From: Chryseobacterium culicis
GTDB lineage: Bacteria; Bacteroidota; Bacteroidia; Flavobacteriales; Weeksellaceae
Length of the DNA stretch: 64,000 bases
Direction: 5' to 3'
NCBI RefSeq assembly: GCF_002979755.1
Contig: NZ_PCPP01000001.1
Coordinates: 1,520,665 to 1,584,664, forward strand
Below, piece by piece: positions 1 to 9,800 of the stretch. How positions within the stretch are numbered: position 1 is the first letter of the stretch; the number at the start of each line of letters is the position of its first letter. The notes under the pieces are model-generated. The model saw nothing but the letters and a program-made list of their open reading frames with translations. It searched no databases and was not told where the DNA came from. The position numbers were made by a program, and so were the translations under genes.

Positions 1-1177
1 CATCATGGGTAGTAATGGGTGAATTATAAAAACTATGACGTAAAGGGATATATTTCCCTAATTCCTGCTTTGCTCCAACTGGCCCTAACATAAGGTGCTT
101 AGGGAATGAAGCAATATCCGGACAGCATTCAGCATTCAGATGCAGGATCAGCCCTTTTATTTCATTATAGGTATCCATCAAATCCTTTAATAAATCATAT
201 CGGTATTGATAATCTTCTAAGCCTGGAGAAGTGCTTGTCAGCAAAGGGTTCAGTTTATCAAAAAGCGTCTGCCCACCCAGATTCATATTTACATTAAAAG
301 CTCCTGCAATAGAGATAAAACCATCACTTAATTCTGCAACAGTACTGATAGCACTGTGAAATTTTGTTTTTAACTGCGGCGCTGTTTTTACAAGAGCATC
401 CAGAATAACTCTTTTCGCCTCTATATTAGGTAAACTGTCAAAAAGCTTTTCATAGGTATTGTGCTGTTTATAGATAGCGTCTTTTGCGTCACCTTTCGTG
501 ATAAGCCCTGAAACAGATGCAGAATCTGCTAGAAGCACTTTAAGATTAGCAACCTGCTCTGCTCCGTTGTTATCACAATCTGCATCCTGACATGGGGTTT
601 CATCATTAGAATAACTTTCCAGATACAGAATTACAATTTTATCACTTAATGAACTACGAATATCTACTACCTTTTTAAAATCTCCGGCATTAGCCCCTTC
701 GCTCAATAACTGTTTATACTCTTGTGTTGTAAACAATTCTAAAAGAGGGACTTGCTGTCCTCCGATACGAAAATGCTCATATCCTACGACATCAACATAA
801 TTTCTATAGTATCTGTAATTTTTAGCCTGGAAGTCTATGACAGCTTCTGATTTTTTGTCTTCTACCTGACGTAGTGTTATTAAGTCTCCATCCGTAGTTA
901 CCCCGGCTCCTTGTGTAATGGCAATGGTATCAAAAGGAATCTCAAGATCTCTGTCTACGGGTCTGGCTGTTTTTTCTGCTAAAGTAGGTAAGATTTCAAG
1001 CTCTATGTATTCCGATTGAAAACCACACACTACTCCCACACCACTCAGACGGGTTCTTGATAGCCTGTCCTGATCTTCAAAATAGTCTATAAATTCGTTT
1101 AATTGCCCTTCTGTTAACGCCTGATTGTCGTTGAACTTTCTATATTGGGTTGTTACATTGTCTAATTTAGTGTTCAT
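1..1177 (-). CDS. Conserved eCIS-associated protein, 3' end beyond the window
   Basis: The frame is open from an ATG at 1177 to the window edge (about 392 residues), with no stop in the part I read through. The protein starts MNTKLDNVTTQYRKF and has Cys-bearing stretches (VVCGFQ, ETPCQDADC, NAECCPD) and a segment reading FPKHLMLGPV followed by PLRHSFYNSP. I recall similar large proteins next to baseplate genes in Bacteroidota injection-system clusters, but no defined function. The start overlaps the end of the upstream baseplate gene by 11 bp, so the two are translationally coupled and this is the last visible gene of the structural operon. A structural or fibre-associated role is inferred from position only. 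Confidence 0.75.
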   Translation of the reverse strand, partial: MNTKLDNVTTQYRKFNDNQALTEGQLNEFIDYFEDQDRLSRTRLSGVGVVCGFQSEYIELEILPTLAEKTARPVDRDLEIPFDTIAITQGAGVTTDGDLITLRQVEDKKSEAVIDFQAKNYRYYRNYVDVVGYEHFRIGGQQVPLLELFTTQEYKQLLSEGANAGDFKKVVDIRSSLSDKIVILYLESYSNDETPCQDADCDNNGAEQVANLKVLLADSASVSGLITKGDAKDAIYKQHNTYEKLFDSLPNIEAKRVILDALVKTAPQLKTKFHSAISTVAELSDGFISIAGAFNVNMNLGGQTLFDKLNPLLTSTSPGLEDYQYRYDLLKDLMDTYNEIKGLILHLNAECCPDIASFPKHLMLGPVGAKQELGKYIPLRHSFYNSPITTHD

Positions 1178-4025
1178 TATTTTTCATTTTTTTTGATAAG
1201 TTCGATTGTCCTAATATGATTTTTCCGTCCAGACTGTCGTTATCATTGGCATCGCAGTCTAAAAGCCTTCCTGGTCGATAAATATTGTTTAAATGGCTGA
1301 GAGCAGTCAATAAATCTGTAATGCTGTTTCCAAGATTCATAATATTATTTCTCGATTTATCTGAGAGGTATTTTTTAAATGCTACTTCAAATTCAGCCAA
1401 ATCATTCTGAGCGGTTTGTTTTTCACTCAAACGATCTCCCACCCAGCAAATTTTTGCTAAAACATGAGCAGGAATTTCCTGCCTGATCACGGTTTCCGCA
1501 TAACGTCTGAAATCCGGATCCTGGAAACGATAAGCAAAGCCGGGAAGAACAACACTCACCCTATAAGAATAAGGGTCAAAAACATCTGCTTCGCAACCTT
1601 CTTCACACGAAGACATAAAGGCTTCCGAATATTCTATCGGATCTGTTGTAGGGTTTTCTTCTTGCAGGTCATACATTATTTTGAAAGTACCTCCAATAGA
1701 CATACAGCCAATACCTCCCATGAGCTTATAATCTTTAGTAGTTGGCTTTAATAATAAATGCTCAACAAGGAAAATACCCTCTTCTGTAAATTCATATTTG
1801 AAATACTTCACCGTTGCCTTAATTCCGTCTTTCAATTCTTTCAAATCTGAATAAGGATTGGTTTTTTTGTGAACAGCAATGACATTTTGTTCATCAGTAT
1901 CATCCACAATTTCAAAATAGTAGTTCCCTCCCAATGAAACACGGATTTTTATATTTCCAATGAAACAGTACCCTTTTTCACATGCTTTTAATTTTTCTAA
2001 TGTAACTTCAGGGTGTTTCTCATCTAATTTGTCTAATGCATTCTGAAGATCTTCCTCATCAATCTGAATGGTTTGATAGATTGCTTCATTCAGATTTTTT
2101 ACAGCAATATGCTCTGTTGTATAGCTGTTTACAGAGGATAAGATAATATTGCTGCCAGCATCTTTTATTTTCCAGGTATACGTTTTTTTACCGGCATTGT
2201 CTGTTGTTTCAATAATGGATACCGGCGACTGAGATAAGTTTCTCTGGGTATAATCTTTAATCCCCAGCAAGCGGGCAATTCTTTTCTGAACACCGGAAAT
2301 ATTGCTGGTATTCCAAAGATCTGAGTCTCCAATTAAGGTATAATTATATCCCAACCCTCTGTCTTTACTTAGTGATGAATATTCTTTTAAGAAATTTTCT
2401 TTGTTGTTTAAGACAATTTCATCGGTGGATTTCCCATACAATGATTTCATTAAGAAGGTATAGTCGCTAAATGTTTCCGCAAAACGGGAGATCAAATGAT
2501 CCAACACTTCGTTTCGGCGTTCCACACTGTTATCCAGCTCTTCATATAACGAATCTGTAAGTTGATCATCACTTTCGGCATCATAGTCAGAAACCAATTC
2601 ATCAAAGCCTTTAATATTCTTAAGAGCCTGTGTAAAAAAGGTTCTTTTTAATTGACCATTAATGCTTAATACTTCTTTTACTTTTTCAAGGTGTTTGAAA
2701 TAGCCGGCAAGGATTTGATCAAAAAATAGCAAATACCCTTTCATTTGTTTGGCCAGCGCTTCTCTTTCCGGGGATGAATTCCCAATAATTCCAGATTCTC
2801 CTACTCCATAGGTGTCCGGAAATTCATTCAGAATCGTAGCATAGTCTGCAATATCATATGAAGTTCCTTGAGGCAATACCAACTCTTTATTCTGTCTTGC
2901 ATCATCTCTAAGTACTTCTTCTTCTCTTTTAAGATTTTCTAAGTAATCCTGAACTTTTTTGTTATTGATATTTAACGGAAGAGATCCTTTACTGTAACTG
3001 AATGAACTCAGTTCACACAGTTCCGGTTTTCTGCCTTTTTCAATGCAGATCAGCCAATCATTATTTTGTTTGATCACGCTATCACAACCTGCAATAGACA
3101 CGTCATGAATTTCTTTAACACCATCCACTTTCATGATTTCACTGATGATATCAGAAAGACGAACTTCTCTTCTTAACTGGCTGTTTTTAAGTTCTTCCGT
3201 ATCGATAAAGCCATTATCCAGAAGCGGACCTTCAAAAATCTGATCTGTAGTCAGACCTTTATCCAGCATTTGTTTCAGTGAATAAAAATGAACCTCCGGA
3301 GACAGATAATTATTGATTGTTCTGATGACTTTAGCATGCACCAGTTCTTCGTCTGCTTTACTGACAAGTCCGATACGGGCACATAGTGCAACTTTCTGGA
3401 TTTCAACTTCTTTAATTTCTGCCAGATCTTCGCAAAGTCCTCTATTAGCATGGTAATTGTCTAATATTTGGATATTGACATTAGATTTTTCACATCCGAT
3501 ACCATCCACATCAATATCTTCGGCATAATCTACATAAAGGTCGTACAACCCTTTTACGTTAAAATGTTCTGTCTTTTCTCCGATCGGTTTAAAGTCTATA
3601 TCTCCGGTTTTACAATCGACATATAATGTTTCACTTTTAGGAACTAACCAACAGTTACGGATTGGTCTTTTAAGGCTTCCTGTTGTGTTGATATCTATAA
3701 ACAACTTTCTGTAGTCCAGTTCGTTTAAAGGTCTTGAAGGTAAAATTTCTGCCGCCTTTAAAAACTGGGTATGAATGTCTTTATTTACATCATCAGATGC
3801 TAAGATATCTTCCATATTCAGGTTCATCCTCATCCCCAGATCCGTTATGGCATAGCTTAAAACTTCCAGCGTGGTGATCCCAGGATCATGAGAGTTATAA
3901 TCGGTCCAGAGTTTTCCTCCTAGCTTCTCGATGTATTCAATCCCTGTTTTGCGTAGAAAATGAAAATCTGTCTGATCCCCGGTTTCTATATTTTTTGGTA
4001 TACTAATATGTTTATTTTCTGACAT
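1167..4025 (-). CDS. eCIS baseplate protein, Afp12/Pvc12-like
   Basis: Large (952 aa) baseplate component of the contractile injection system. The N-terminal segment at about residues 40-65 (LWTDYNSHDPGITTLEVLSY, then AITDLGMR) is the hallmark of the large Pvc12/Afp12-type baseplate proteins. Near the C-terminus a segment with VSVVLPGFAYRFQDPDFRRY followed by IRQEIPAHVLAKICWV matches the conserved end of the same family. It lies between the Pvc11-like gene (24 bp upstream) and the partial gene downstream (11 bp overlap). In known particles two such proteins form the wedges that hold the spike and trigger sheath contraction. Assignment to the family is firm; its exact place in the baseplate is inferred from homologous systems. 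Confidence 0.85.
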   Translation of the reverse strand: MSENKHISIPKNIETGDQTDFHFLRKTGIEYIEKLGGKLWTDYNSHDPGITTLEVLSYAITDLGMRMNLNMEDILASDDVNKDIHTQFLKAAEILPSRPLNELDYRKLFIDINTTGSLKRPIRNCWLVPKSETLYVDCKTGDIDFKPIGEKTEHFNVKGLYDLYVDYAEDIDVDGIGCEKSNVNIQILDNYHANRGLCEDLAEIKEVEIQKVALCARIGLVSKADEELVHAKVIRTINNYLSPEVHFYSLKQMLDKGLTTDQIFEGPLLDNGFIDTEELKNSQLRREVRLSDIISEIMKVDGVKEIHDVSIAGCDSVIKQNNDWLICIEKGRKPELCELSSFSYSKGSLPLNINNKKVQDYLENLKREEEVLRDDARQNKELVLPQGTSYDIADYATILNEFPDTYGVGESGIIGNSSPEREALAKQMKGYLLFFDQILAGYFKHLEKVKEVLSINGQLKRTFFTQALKNIKGFDELVSDYDAESDDQLTDSLYEELDNSVERRNEVLDHLISRFAETFSDYTFLMKSLYGKSTDEIVLNNKENFLKEYSSLSKDRGLGYNYTLIGDSDLWNTSNISGVQKRIARLLGIKDYTQRNLSQSPVSIIETTDNAGKKTYTWKIKDAGSNIILSSVNSYTTEHIAVKNLNEAIYQTIQIDEEDLQNALDKLDEKHPEVTLEKLKACEKGYCFIGNIKIRVSLGGNYYFEIVDDTDEQNVIAVHKKTNPYSDLKELKDGIKATVKYFKYEFTEEGIFLVEHLLLKPTTKDYKLMGGIGCMSIGGTFKIMYDLQEENPTTDPIEYSEAFMSSCEEGCEADVFDPYSYRVSVVLPGFAYRFQDPDFRRYAETVIRQEIPAHVLAKICWVGDRLSEKQTAQNDLAEFEVAFKKYLSDKSRNNIMNLGNSITDLLTALSHLNNIYRPGRLLDCDANDNDSLDGKIILGQSNLSKKMKNNEH

Positions 4026-4049
4026 GATTATGTTTCTTCTTGTTTATTA

Positions 4050-7000
4050 TTAAATACATACCTGTTCTGTAATAGTGACATTGTGCTGCTTGGCAGATAC
4101 CAGAATTGATTTTGGATCTACTTCAATTAAAGATTTCCTTTGCGGGATATTGTTTACCAGTATTTTGATATCATCAATATAGTCTACATAAGGCAGCTGC
4201 TCCAGATAATTAACTAACTGATTCACATTCAGTTCTACATTAAAATCAATATTTTCAGAGTCTGTAAAAGCCCATGGCGATATATATTTTTTAATATCTT
4301 CGTCCAGTTGTTTGGTATAAAATGTTTCATCATACTGCTCAAAGAACTTGACCTTTGTTTCTACTTTTGCTTCTTTATAATTAGGATTGATTACCTGAGC
4401 TTTCACGTGCATTGTATTTAATTCATTTACATAATTTTGAATTTTATTCAAAGAGGCTCTGCTTACTCTCGGCTGATAGACATCAAAAGCATTTTTATTT
4501 TTAATATTCGGAACTACCATCAGGGTAACGTGTCCAGGGTCCATATAGGATTTTTCGGAAGTATGATTTAAACATTTTACCTTAAAAACTTCCGGGAATT
4601 CCTGTAATACCAAATGTTCGTAATCCCATTGTGTGATGGCTCTGTGCTTATGTCTTAATCGTTCACTTACACGTCTGTAAAACTCGGTATCTGTTTCTTT
4701 GTATTTCCCATCAAACGAGTTATAAGGCTGGCTGACAGATTTTACCTGAGGAATTCTGGAGATCAGTTTAGCAATGGTTTTTGCTTCCAGTCCGTTATTG
4801 AGATGAGACAGCTCATTATCCTGATTCTGGAATGTTGCTAAAACCGCCTGAGTATAGATTCCCTGGATTTTGCATACGGCATCATAGCTTCTTTGTGATT
4901 TGGCTCTGATCCAGACTAATCCGTCGGTAAATCTTGTGTGGCTTTTGTCGACATCTTTAGGCACTTTAAACTTGACAATCCCTGATTCCAGGAACTTTCT
5001 GGTCTCGTTCTGCAGCATATAATCCGACAAACTCATCCATGAATTGTTTGAAAGAATATGCCATTCTATAAATTCTTTTTCCAGGAAAGGATCTGCTAAA
5101 GGATTTTCACTTCCTTCCAGCATTTGAATTAATAGGGACACTGTAGTCTGAGGCATTGCTTCCAGACCAATGTACAATTCACCTCCATTTTGATGTACAG
5201 GCACAATGCTTTTGGTTTCTACTTCTTTTTCGTATTGACCGAATACGTCTTCGTGATAGAGCTGTACTTCTTTATTTTTTGAAATTTCCCCGGCAGATTC
5301 TTTTTCCAGGTACGAATACACGTTTTCTTTCGCACTGTAATTCAACTCTATATCTTCAGCAAAAGGAATATACGGCTCGTTGGGAATAAGTTTTTTAAAG
5401 GTCGGATTACTTGATAATGCCAATGTATACAGTTTAGGATACACATCCTGTAATGACGACTGATTAAGTGTTACCCTGATGGTCTCACTTGTTCCGGCCT
5501 TATTACTTGCATTATTTACAGAAAACTGAATGTTATAAGCGTCTTTTCCTTTCGTGAATACATCAATATCATTAGCCTTTTCATACCAGATTTCCTTATC
5601 CAGCAAGGCAATATCCGCTTTGAAGTAACCATCAGAACCTACGATTGAAGAATTTTTTAAGCCCTCAAAATCGGTTAAGCTTATATTTTGATTAGGCTGA
5701 ATAACATATCCGCTGTATAAATCTTTTATAGAATCCGGAGCATTCTTCCAGTTGATCGTAATGTCTGCATTCTGCCATTTTTTGGAGAACATTTCAGGAC
5801 ATTTGATATAGAAATTAGACCCTTTAACAGGTTGTGCGGTGAAAGGATAATAAGGCTTTTCTGAATTTAATGCCCCATTGTCATTTTCTATCTGAATTGA
5901 TTTTACTCCTTTTACATCAACTTCTATTTCGATGTTCTTTATTGATTTTTCTGAAAGAGCTTCATATAGATCATAGTATTTTTCTCCTTCAATCATCAAT
6001 CTTACCACAGGAAAGCTGGTTTGAAATGTTTCTGCCAGTACTTCTTTATTGTATTTTACAACGGCCGGGAACTCTTTTTGTAATGTAATAGAAAGTTCTA
6101 ATCTTTCTTCTTCGTTTTTAATACATGTTAAGTCAGCACCTGATAACCATTCTTTCTCCCCGCTGCAAAGCACTTTGATATTATTTTTAATATCTGTTTT
6201 TGAAAGACTTTGTAATTTTTGGGTTGAGTTTTTATTAAAATCAATCTTAAGGGTGATGGTACGGTCTCCTTCTTTTAAATCAAAAAGTGAGGAGGCAATT
6301 GAAAAGCCAAGTTTAGCTTTTGGAAGTTCTTTATAAATAGATTTATTTGAATTGGTTTCATCGGAATTATATCCAAACGGCCACCAATAATTACCGTCTT
6401 CCGGCAATTTATCACCCAAACCGTCTGCAGAGTTGGCTACCGGAGCCATTTTCAGTTCTCTTTTTTCAACATCGTTTAAAAAGCTTTTGATCTCCACTAC
6501 TTTGGCCTGATTGGCAACAAATTCATCACCTGTTTTGTAGATTCGTTTTTTGCCATTAGCGTCTTTATTCCCATCCAGCAATGTACCAGCTGGAATTCTT
6601 TCCTGAATCGCTTTTTTGGCGAGTTCAAAAATCACATAGACTTTGTCTGATTTGGCATCATTTTTCTCAATTTGAAGAATTTCGTTATAATAGAAGTCCA
6701 GGTGCCTTTTCGTCAGATTATTGAAGGCTTTTTTTGAGAAATCTAATAATTTTAAAAAGCAAACAAATAATGTCAGGTGAGGTGTCAGGCTGCTATCCTG
6801 TTCAAACTGGGACATAAGATCTGTAACCTGTTTTTTCATACTTTTATACTCAACGCTTTCTCTACGAGGGATCGCATTGGCATCATCACCCAGGAAGAAG
6901 TTTCCCCACTTTCCTTTTGGTTTTGTATTATCATCTTTGTCAAAATAGTTTACACGTTGAGCAAAATTGTTTGCGAATAATAGCCAGTCAAACAAATCGA

Positions 7001-7100
7001 AATCGTGTAACTCAAGATTCCCAGGATCTAGTTCTGCTAAAAAGCGCTGCATTTGTGATTTTCCTTCACGATAATGTGAAAATGTATCTGTTTTTTTCAT
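4050..7100 (-). CDS. eCIS baseplate protein, Afp11/Pvc11-like (baseplate J/gp6 type)
   Basis: A 1016-aa baseplate wedge protein. The C-terminal third carries the baseplate-J-like signature: ETDTEFYRRVSERLRHKHRA, then ITQWDYEHLVLQEFPEVFKV, followed by VTLMVVPNIK. The N-terminus has a region on residues 1-80 (HYREGKSQMQRFLAELDPGN) seen in the larger members of this family. The centre is long and beta-rich in composition, with no recognisable enzyme motif. It sits between the gp25-like gene (89 bp gap) and the Pvc12-like gene in the standard eCIS order. Its role as a wedge/arm protein that links the hub to the sheath initiator follows from the family. Confidence 0.85.
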   Translation of the reverse strand: MKKTDTFSHYREGKSQMQRFLAELDPGNLELHDFDLFDWLLFANNFAQRVNYFDKDDNTKPKGKWGNFFLGDDANAIPRRESVEYKSMKKQVTDLMSQFEQDSSLTPHLTLFVCFLKLLDFSKKAFNNLTKRHLDFYYNEILQIEKNDAKSDKVYVIFELAKKAIQERIPAGTLLDGNKDANGKKRIYKTGDEFVANQAKVVEIKSFLNDVEKRELKMAPVANSADGLGDKLPEDGNYWWPFGYNSDETNSNKSIYKELPKAKLGFSIASSLFDLKEGDRTITLKIDFNKNSTQKLQSLSKTDIKNNIKVLCSGEKEWLSGADLTCIKNEEERLELSITLQKEFPAVVKYNKEVLAETFQTSFPVVRLMIEGEKYYDLYEALSEKSIKNIEIEVDVKGVKSIQIENDNGALNSEKPYYPFTAQPVKGSNFYIKCPEMFSKKWQNADITINWKNAPDSIKDLYSGYVIQPNQNISLTDFEGLKNSSIVGSDGYFKADIALLDKEIWYEKANDIDVFTKGKDAYNIQFSVNNASNKAGTSETIRVTLNQSSLQDVYPKLYTLALSSNPTFKKLIPNEPYIPFAEDIELNYSAKENVYSYLEKESAGEISKNKEVQLYHEDVFGQYEKEVETKSIVPVHQNGGELYIGLEAMPQTTVSLLIQMLEGSENPLADPFLEKEFIEWHILSNNSWMSLSDYMLQNETRKFLESGIVKFKVPKDVDKSHTRFTDGLVWIRAKSQRSYDAVCKIQGIYTQAVLATFQNQDNELSHLNNGLEAKTIAKLISRIPQVKSVSQPYNSFDGKYKETDTEFYRRVSERLRHKHRAITQWDYEHLVLQEFPEVFKVKCLNHTSEKSYMDPGHVTLMVVPNIKNKNAFDVYQPRVSRASLNKIQNYVNELNTMHVKAQVINPNYKEAKVETKVKFFEQYDETFYTKQLDEDIKKYISPWAFTDSENIDFNVELNVNQLVNYLEQLPYVDYIDDIKILVNNIPQRKSLIEVDPKSILVSAKQHNVTITEQVCI

Positions 7101-7189
7101 TTGTTTATATTTATCTTTCTATGGTCAGATGCAATACTTATTGTAGTGTTTGGTAGTATTCAAAATGGCTACAGACATCCCGTAATTCA

Positions 7190-7600
7190 TTATATTTCGG
7201 TAGCTTCTCCTTTGTAAAAAGGGAAAACCATATTGCTTCTTGTATTAGTATTTCTTACTTCGTAGTCAACTTGTATTAAAACTTCACCCTGAAGTTCTTC
7301 CTGAGTATCAATTTCAATACTTAGAATATTGATTCTGGGCTCATGATATAAAATAGCACGCTCCACGATTCCTTTCATTTGGGTAATCAGCGTTAAGTCC
7401 AGAGGTTTAAAGAGCATTTCCTGCAAGTCACACCCATAGTTTGGGAACATGACCCGTTCACCAGGGCGTGTTGACAATAAAATCTTAAGGCTGTTATTGA
7501 TGTCTTCTACATCTGTGGTCATGGCCAGTTTTCCTTCAGTCTCGTTAAACTCAGGCGGAAAACTCCAGCCTGTTCCTAAAAAATCTGTATTTATTTTCAT
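7190..7600 (-). CDS. eCIS gp25-like baseplate protein (Pvc9/Afp9)
   Basis: A 136-aa protein of the T4 gp25/lysozyme-like family. It has the GTGWSFPPEF start, the STRPGERVMFPNYGCDLQEM core at about residues 43-62 (the conserved PGER and pattern of the family) and a C-terminal strand with VLIQVDYEVRNTNTRSNMVF. In known contractile systems gp25 nucleates the sheath on the baseplate. The length agrees with the family (about 130-150 aa). It follows PAAR by about 157 bp and precedes the large wedge gene, as in PVC-type clusters. Confidence 0.92.
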   Translation of the reverse strand: MKINTDFLGTGWSFPPEFNETEGKLAMTTDVEDINNSLKILLSTRPGERVMFPNYGCDLQEMLFKPLDLTLITQMKGIVERAILYHEPRINILSIEIDTQEELQGEVLIQVDYEVRNTNTRSNMVFPFYKGEATEI

Positions 7601-7757
7601 ACGTTATTTGTTATATTGAATGTTCACATCTTGCATCTGTAGCATAGAGTTTTTTGGTTATTCTAACCGTTTTATTTATTGATGTTTTACATTTTTATGT
7701 TGAGTCAGATTCTATGTATACGGGAGCTTATGATGGTCTTAAAAGCTGCCTTCCCTA

Positions 7758-8048
7758 TTATCCGCCTATTAAAACAGTAGCATCACCTGCGGTTATCACC
7801 CCTCCATGAGCGGTAGAATCTCCCATTCTTGCGGCAGGTTTTCCGCCTATCAAAACACTTGAAGATCCTGACGCAATGGTGTCCGGTGGCCCTGTACATA
7901 CTGCTTTATCTCCTTGTCTTGCTGCAGGCATTCCGCCGATAAGTACCGTGGGTTCTCCTGCCGGAATGATAGGACCTCCTACATGGGGAACTGTTCCCGT
8001 TACCATAGGGCAGGTATGCATATCTGTAATTCTTGCTGCCGGTTTCAT
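7758..8048 (-). CDS. PAAR-repeat spike tip protein (Pvc10-like)
   Basis: A 96-aa PAAR protein made of repeated motifs: PAARITDMHTCP, PAARQGDKAVC and PAARMGDSTAHGG, each near a VLIGG turn. PAAR proteins form the pointed tip of the spike in T6SS, phage tails and eCIS. The cysteines and histidines in the motifs (C13, H12, H22, C51, H81) would bind the central metal ion. It is transcribed directly after the spike gene (5 bp gap), as expected for a spike and tip pair. There is no C-terminal toxin extension, so effectors must be loaded elsewhere, probably in the tube lumen. Confidence 0.95.
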   Translation of the reverse strand: MKPAARITDMHTCPMVTGTVPHVGGPIIPAGEPTVLIGGMPAARQGDKAVCTGPPDTIASGSSSVLIGGKPAARMGDSTAHGGVITAGDATVLIGG

Positions 8049-8053
8049 GATTA

Positions 8054-9799
8054 TTAATTAATTTTAACTTGAGATCCTTTTACTACGGTTACTGCTCCTG
8101 ATTTAAGCTCTGAACCTGAACTTCCTTCTGCTTTGAACTGAGCGCTTGCTTTTACATTGATGTTCGTTCCTTCCATATTGATATCACCCTTTGCTTTGAT
8201 CTTGATGTCTTTCCCGCTTTCCATACTAATACCATCTTTGTTAAGGGTAAGAATATTAGAATGTTCATCTTCGATTTTAATAATATCAGCATCTTCATCT
8301 ACGATCACTTTTTTGCCTTTTGGTGTTTCAAGTGTATATGAGATTTTATCATCATTAAAGATCATTTTCATTTCGCTTCGGGTCACAAAACCTTTTTCAT
8401 GGTTATCATCAGAAGCTACAATGGGTGCCGGTTTTGCACTGCTGTTCAGCATTCCAAGTACCACGGCATCATTGGGATCGTCATTAATGAATCCGATAAT
8501 GACCTCATCTCCGATTTCCGGTCTGAAGAATGATCCTCTGTTTTCTCCGGCATCAAGGGTGGCTATTCTTGCCCAAATCCCTTCTTCTTCGTTGTTGATG
8601 ATAGGGATCTGCACTAAAATTCTATCTTCTCCGTCCGGATCTGATTCCAATTGAGATACTACTCCTACATGTAATCCGCTTATGGCAGGAATAATTCCTG
8701 AACCTGGCATTTCACTTACATCATATGTTTCTGAGAACCATGTTGGAGAAAGTCCGAACTGAGCGTCCACCAGCCAGTTTCCTTCCGCAATTTCATGGCG
8801 AACACCGGTTACGTATATTTTCCCGTTGAATCGGTTTCCAACGCCTTGAAGGGTCAATGAAACTCCAGGTTTTACAGAGGGAATTCCCTGGAATTTTACT
8901 CTTCCTCTTGTTTTGGCCAGTTGCTGGAAAGTTGCTTTCGCATCACCCCATTCCTGCAATTCTCCCTGAGTGAGATTTCCACCGTGTTTAAGCTGCAGGT
9001 CTTCAATTCCGAAAACATCTGCCAAATCACCTGATGAAAGATTCCCGTTGAGGGTAATGGCAGGATCCTGAGCTTCTACTTCAGTGAGTTCCTGATCGGT
9101 ATAACTCCATGTTTTGGCTGTAATTTTGTTGAATTGGTCTCTGGCATCAATTTCACCATCAAATTCATGTACAGATGATCCGTAAACTACTGTTTCTACC
9201 GCTTCACCACTAAAATCAGGTTTAGCAATTTTGATGGTTCCGTCTTCAACGGAGCAAAGTTTACCGTTCGCCTGTGCTCTGGTGAGCATAAAATCCCAAT
9301 CAGAAGCCTGGTATTGAACCAATTCTTTATGTGAATTTGAAGTCGTTTCAACATCGGCAGTAAGTCCGTTGTTACCCACCAATTCTTCAATAACATCACT
9401 GTCTGTACTTTCGTAGAAATATTTGCTTTTTCTTCCTAAGGTCATTTTTACAGCCTTATCTCTGCATTCTACAATCAGATAAGAAGAACCGTTTCTGATT
9501 TTGATATTGTGCTTTACTACAATTCCTTTAAAAATGGTTTCTTCTTCAGAATGGTATCCAGCGGTGATTTCAATTTCTTTTCCGGGAATTAACAGATCTT
9601 CATTACTGAGCTTGAAATCCTGCTCCGGTACACTTCCGTCTAAAATAACAATACGGGCATAAGGAATTCTGTTGAATTCTTTTTCCACGATAATGTTTTT
9701 CACTCCGTACTTCCCCGGCAGTTCTGAACCTCCAGACATGACCTTATAGGTAACTAAATCTGGATTTTTTGCTGTTTGTATGTATCCGCTATTATTCAT
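8054..9799 (-). CDS. eCIS spike protein, VgrG/gp27-gp5-like (Pvc8)
   Basis: A 581-aa spike protein. The N-terminal 350 residues have VgrG/gp27-type hub features (VIVECRDKAVKMTLGRKSKY, QYQASDWDFMLTRAQANGKL). An OB-fold region follows at about 375-470 (GVVSQLESDPDGEDRILVQI, then GSFFRPEIGDEVIIGFINDD and PNDAVVLGML), typical of the gp5 OB domain. The last about 100 residues are short repeating beta strands (DIKIKAKGDINMEGTNINVK) that would make the triangular beta-helix needle. A trimer of this protein would carry the downstream PAAR tip. It overlaps neither neighbour and starts 1 bp after the LysM gene ends. Confidence 0.93.
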   Translation of the reverse strand: MNNSGYIQTAKNPDLVTYKVMSGGSELPGKYGVKNIIVEKEFNRIPYARIVILDGSVPEQDFKLSNEDLLIPGKEIEITAGYHSEEETIFKGIVVKHNIKIRNGSSYLIVECRDKAVKMTLGRKSKYFYESTDSDVIEELVGNNGLTADVETTSNSHKELVQYQASDWDFMLTRAQANGKLCSVEDGTIKIAKPDFSGEAVETVVYGSSVHEFDGEIDARDQFNKITAKTWSYTDQELTEVEAQDPAITLNGNLSSGDLADVFGIEDLQLKHGGNLTQGELQEWGDAKATFQQLAKTRGRVKFQGIPSVKPGVSLTLQGVGNRFNGKIYVTGVRHEIAEGNWLVDAQFGLSPTWFSETYDVSEMPGSGIIPAISGLHVGVVSQLESDPDGEDRILVQIPIINNEEEGIWARIATLDAGENRGSFFRPEIGDEVIIGFINDDPNDAVVLGMLNSSAKPAPIVASDDNHEKGFVTRSEMKMIFNDDKISYTLETPKGKKVIVDEDADIIKIEDEHSNILTLNKDGISMESGKDIKIKAKGDINMEGTNINVKASAQFKAEGSSGSELKSGAVTVVKGSQVKIN

Positions 9800-9800
9800 A

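Noticed and set aside
106..297. 63-aa plus-strand ORF at the left edge
   Set aside because: It lies opposite the open minus-strand frame of the eCIS protein starting at 1177 and has no start signal or family feature.
8157..8654. 165-aa plus-strand ORF inside the spike gene
   Set aside because: Shadow of the spike gene; composition is reverse-strand Ser/Ile-rich and no gene signals are present.
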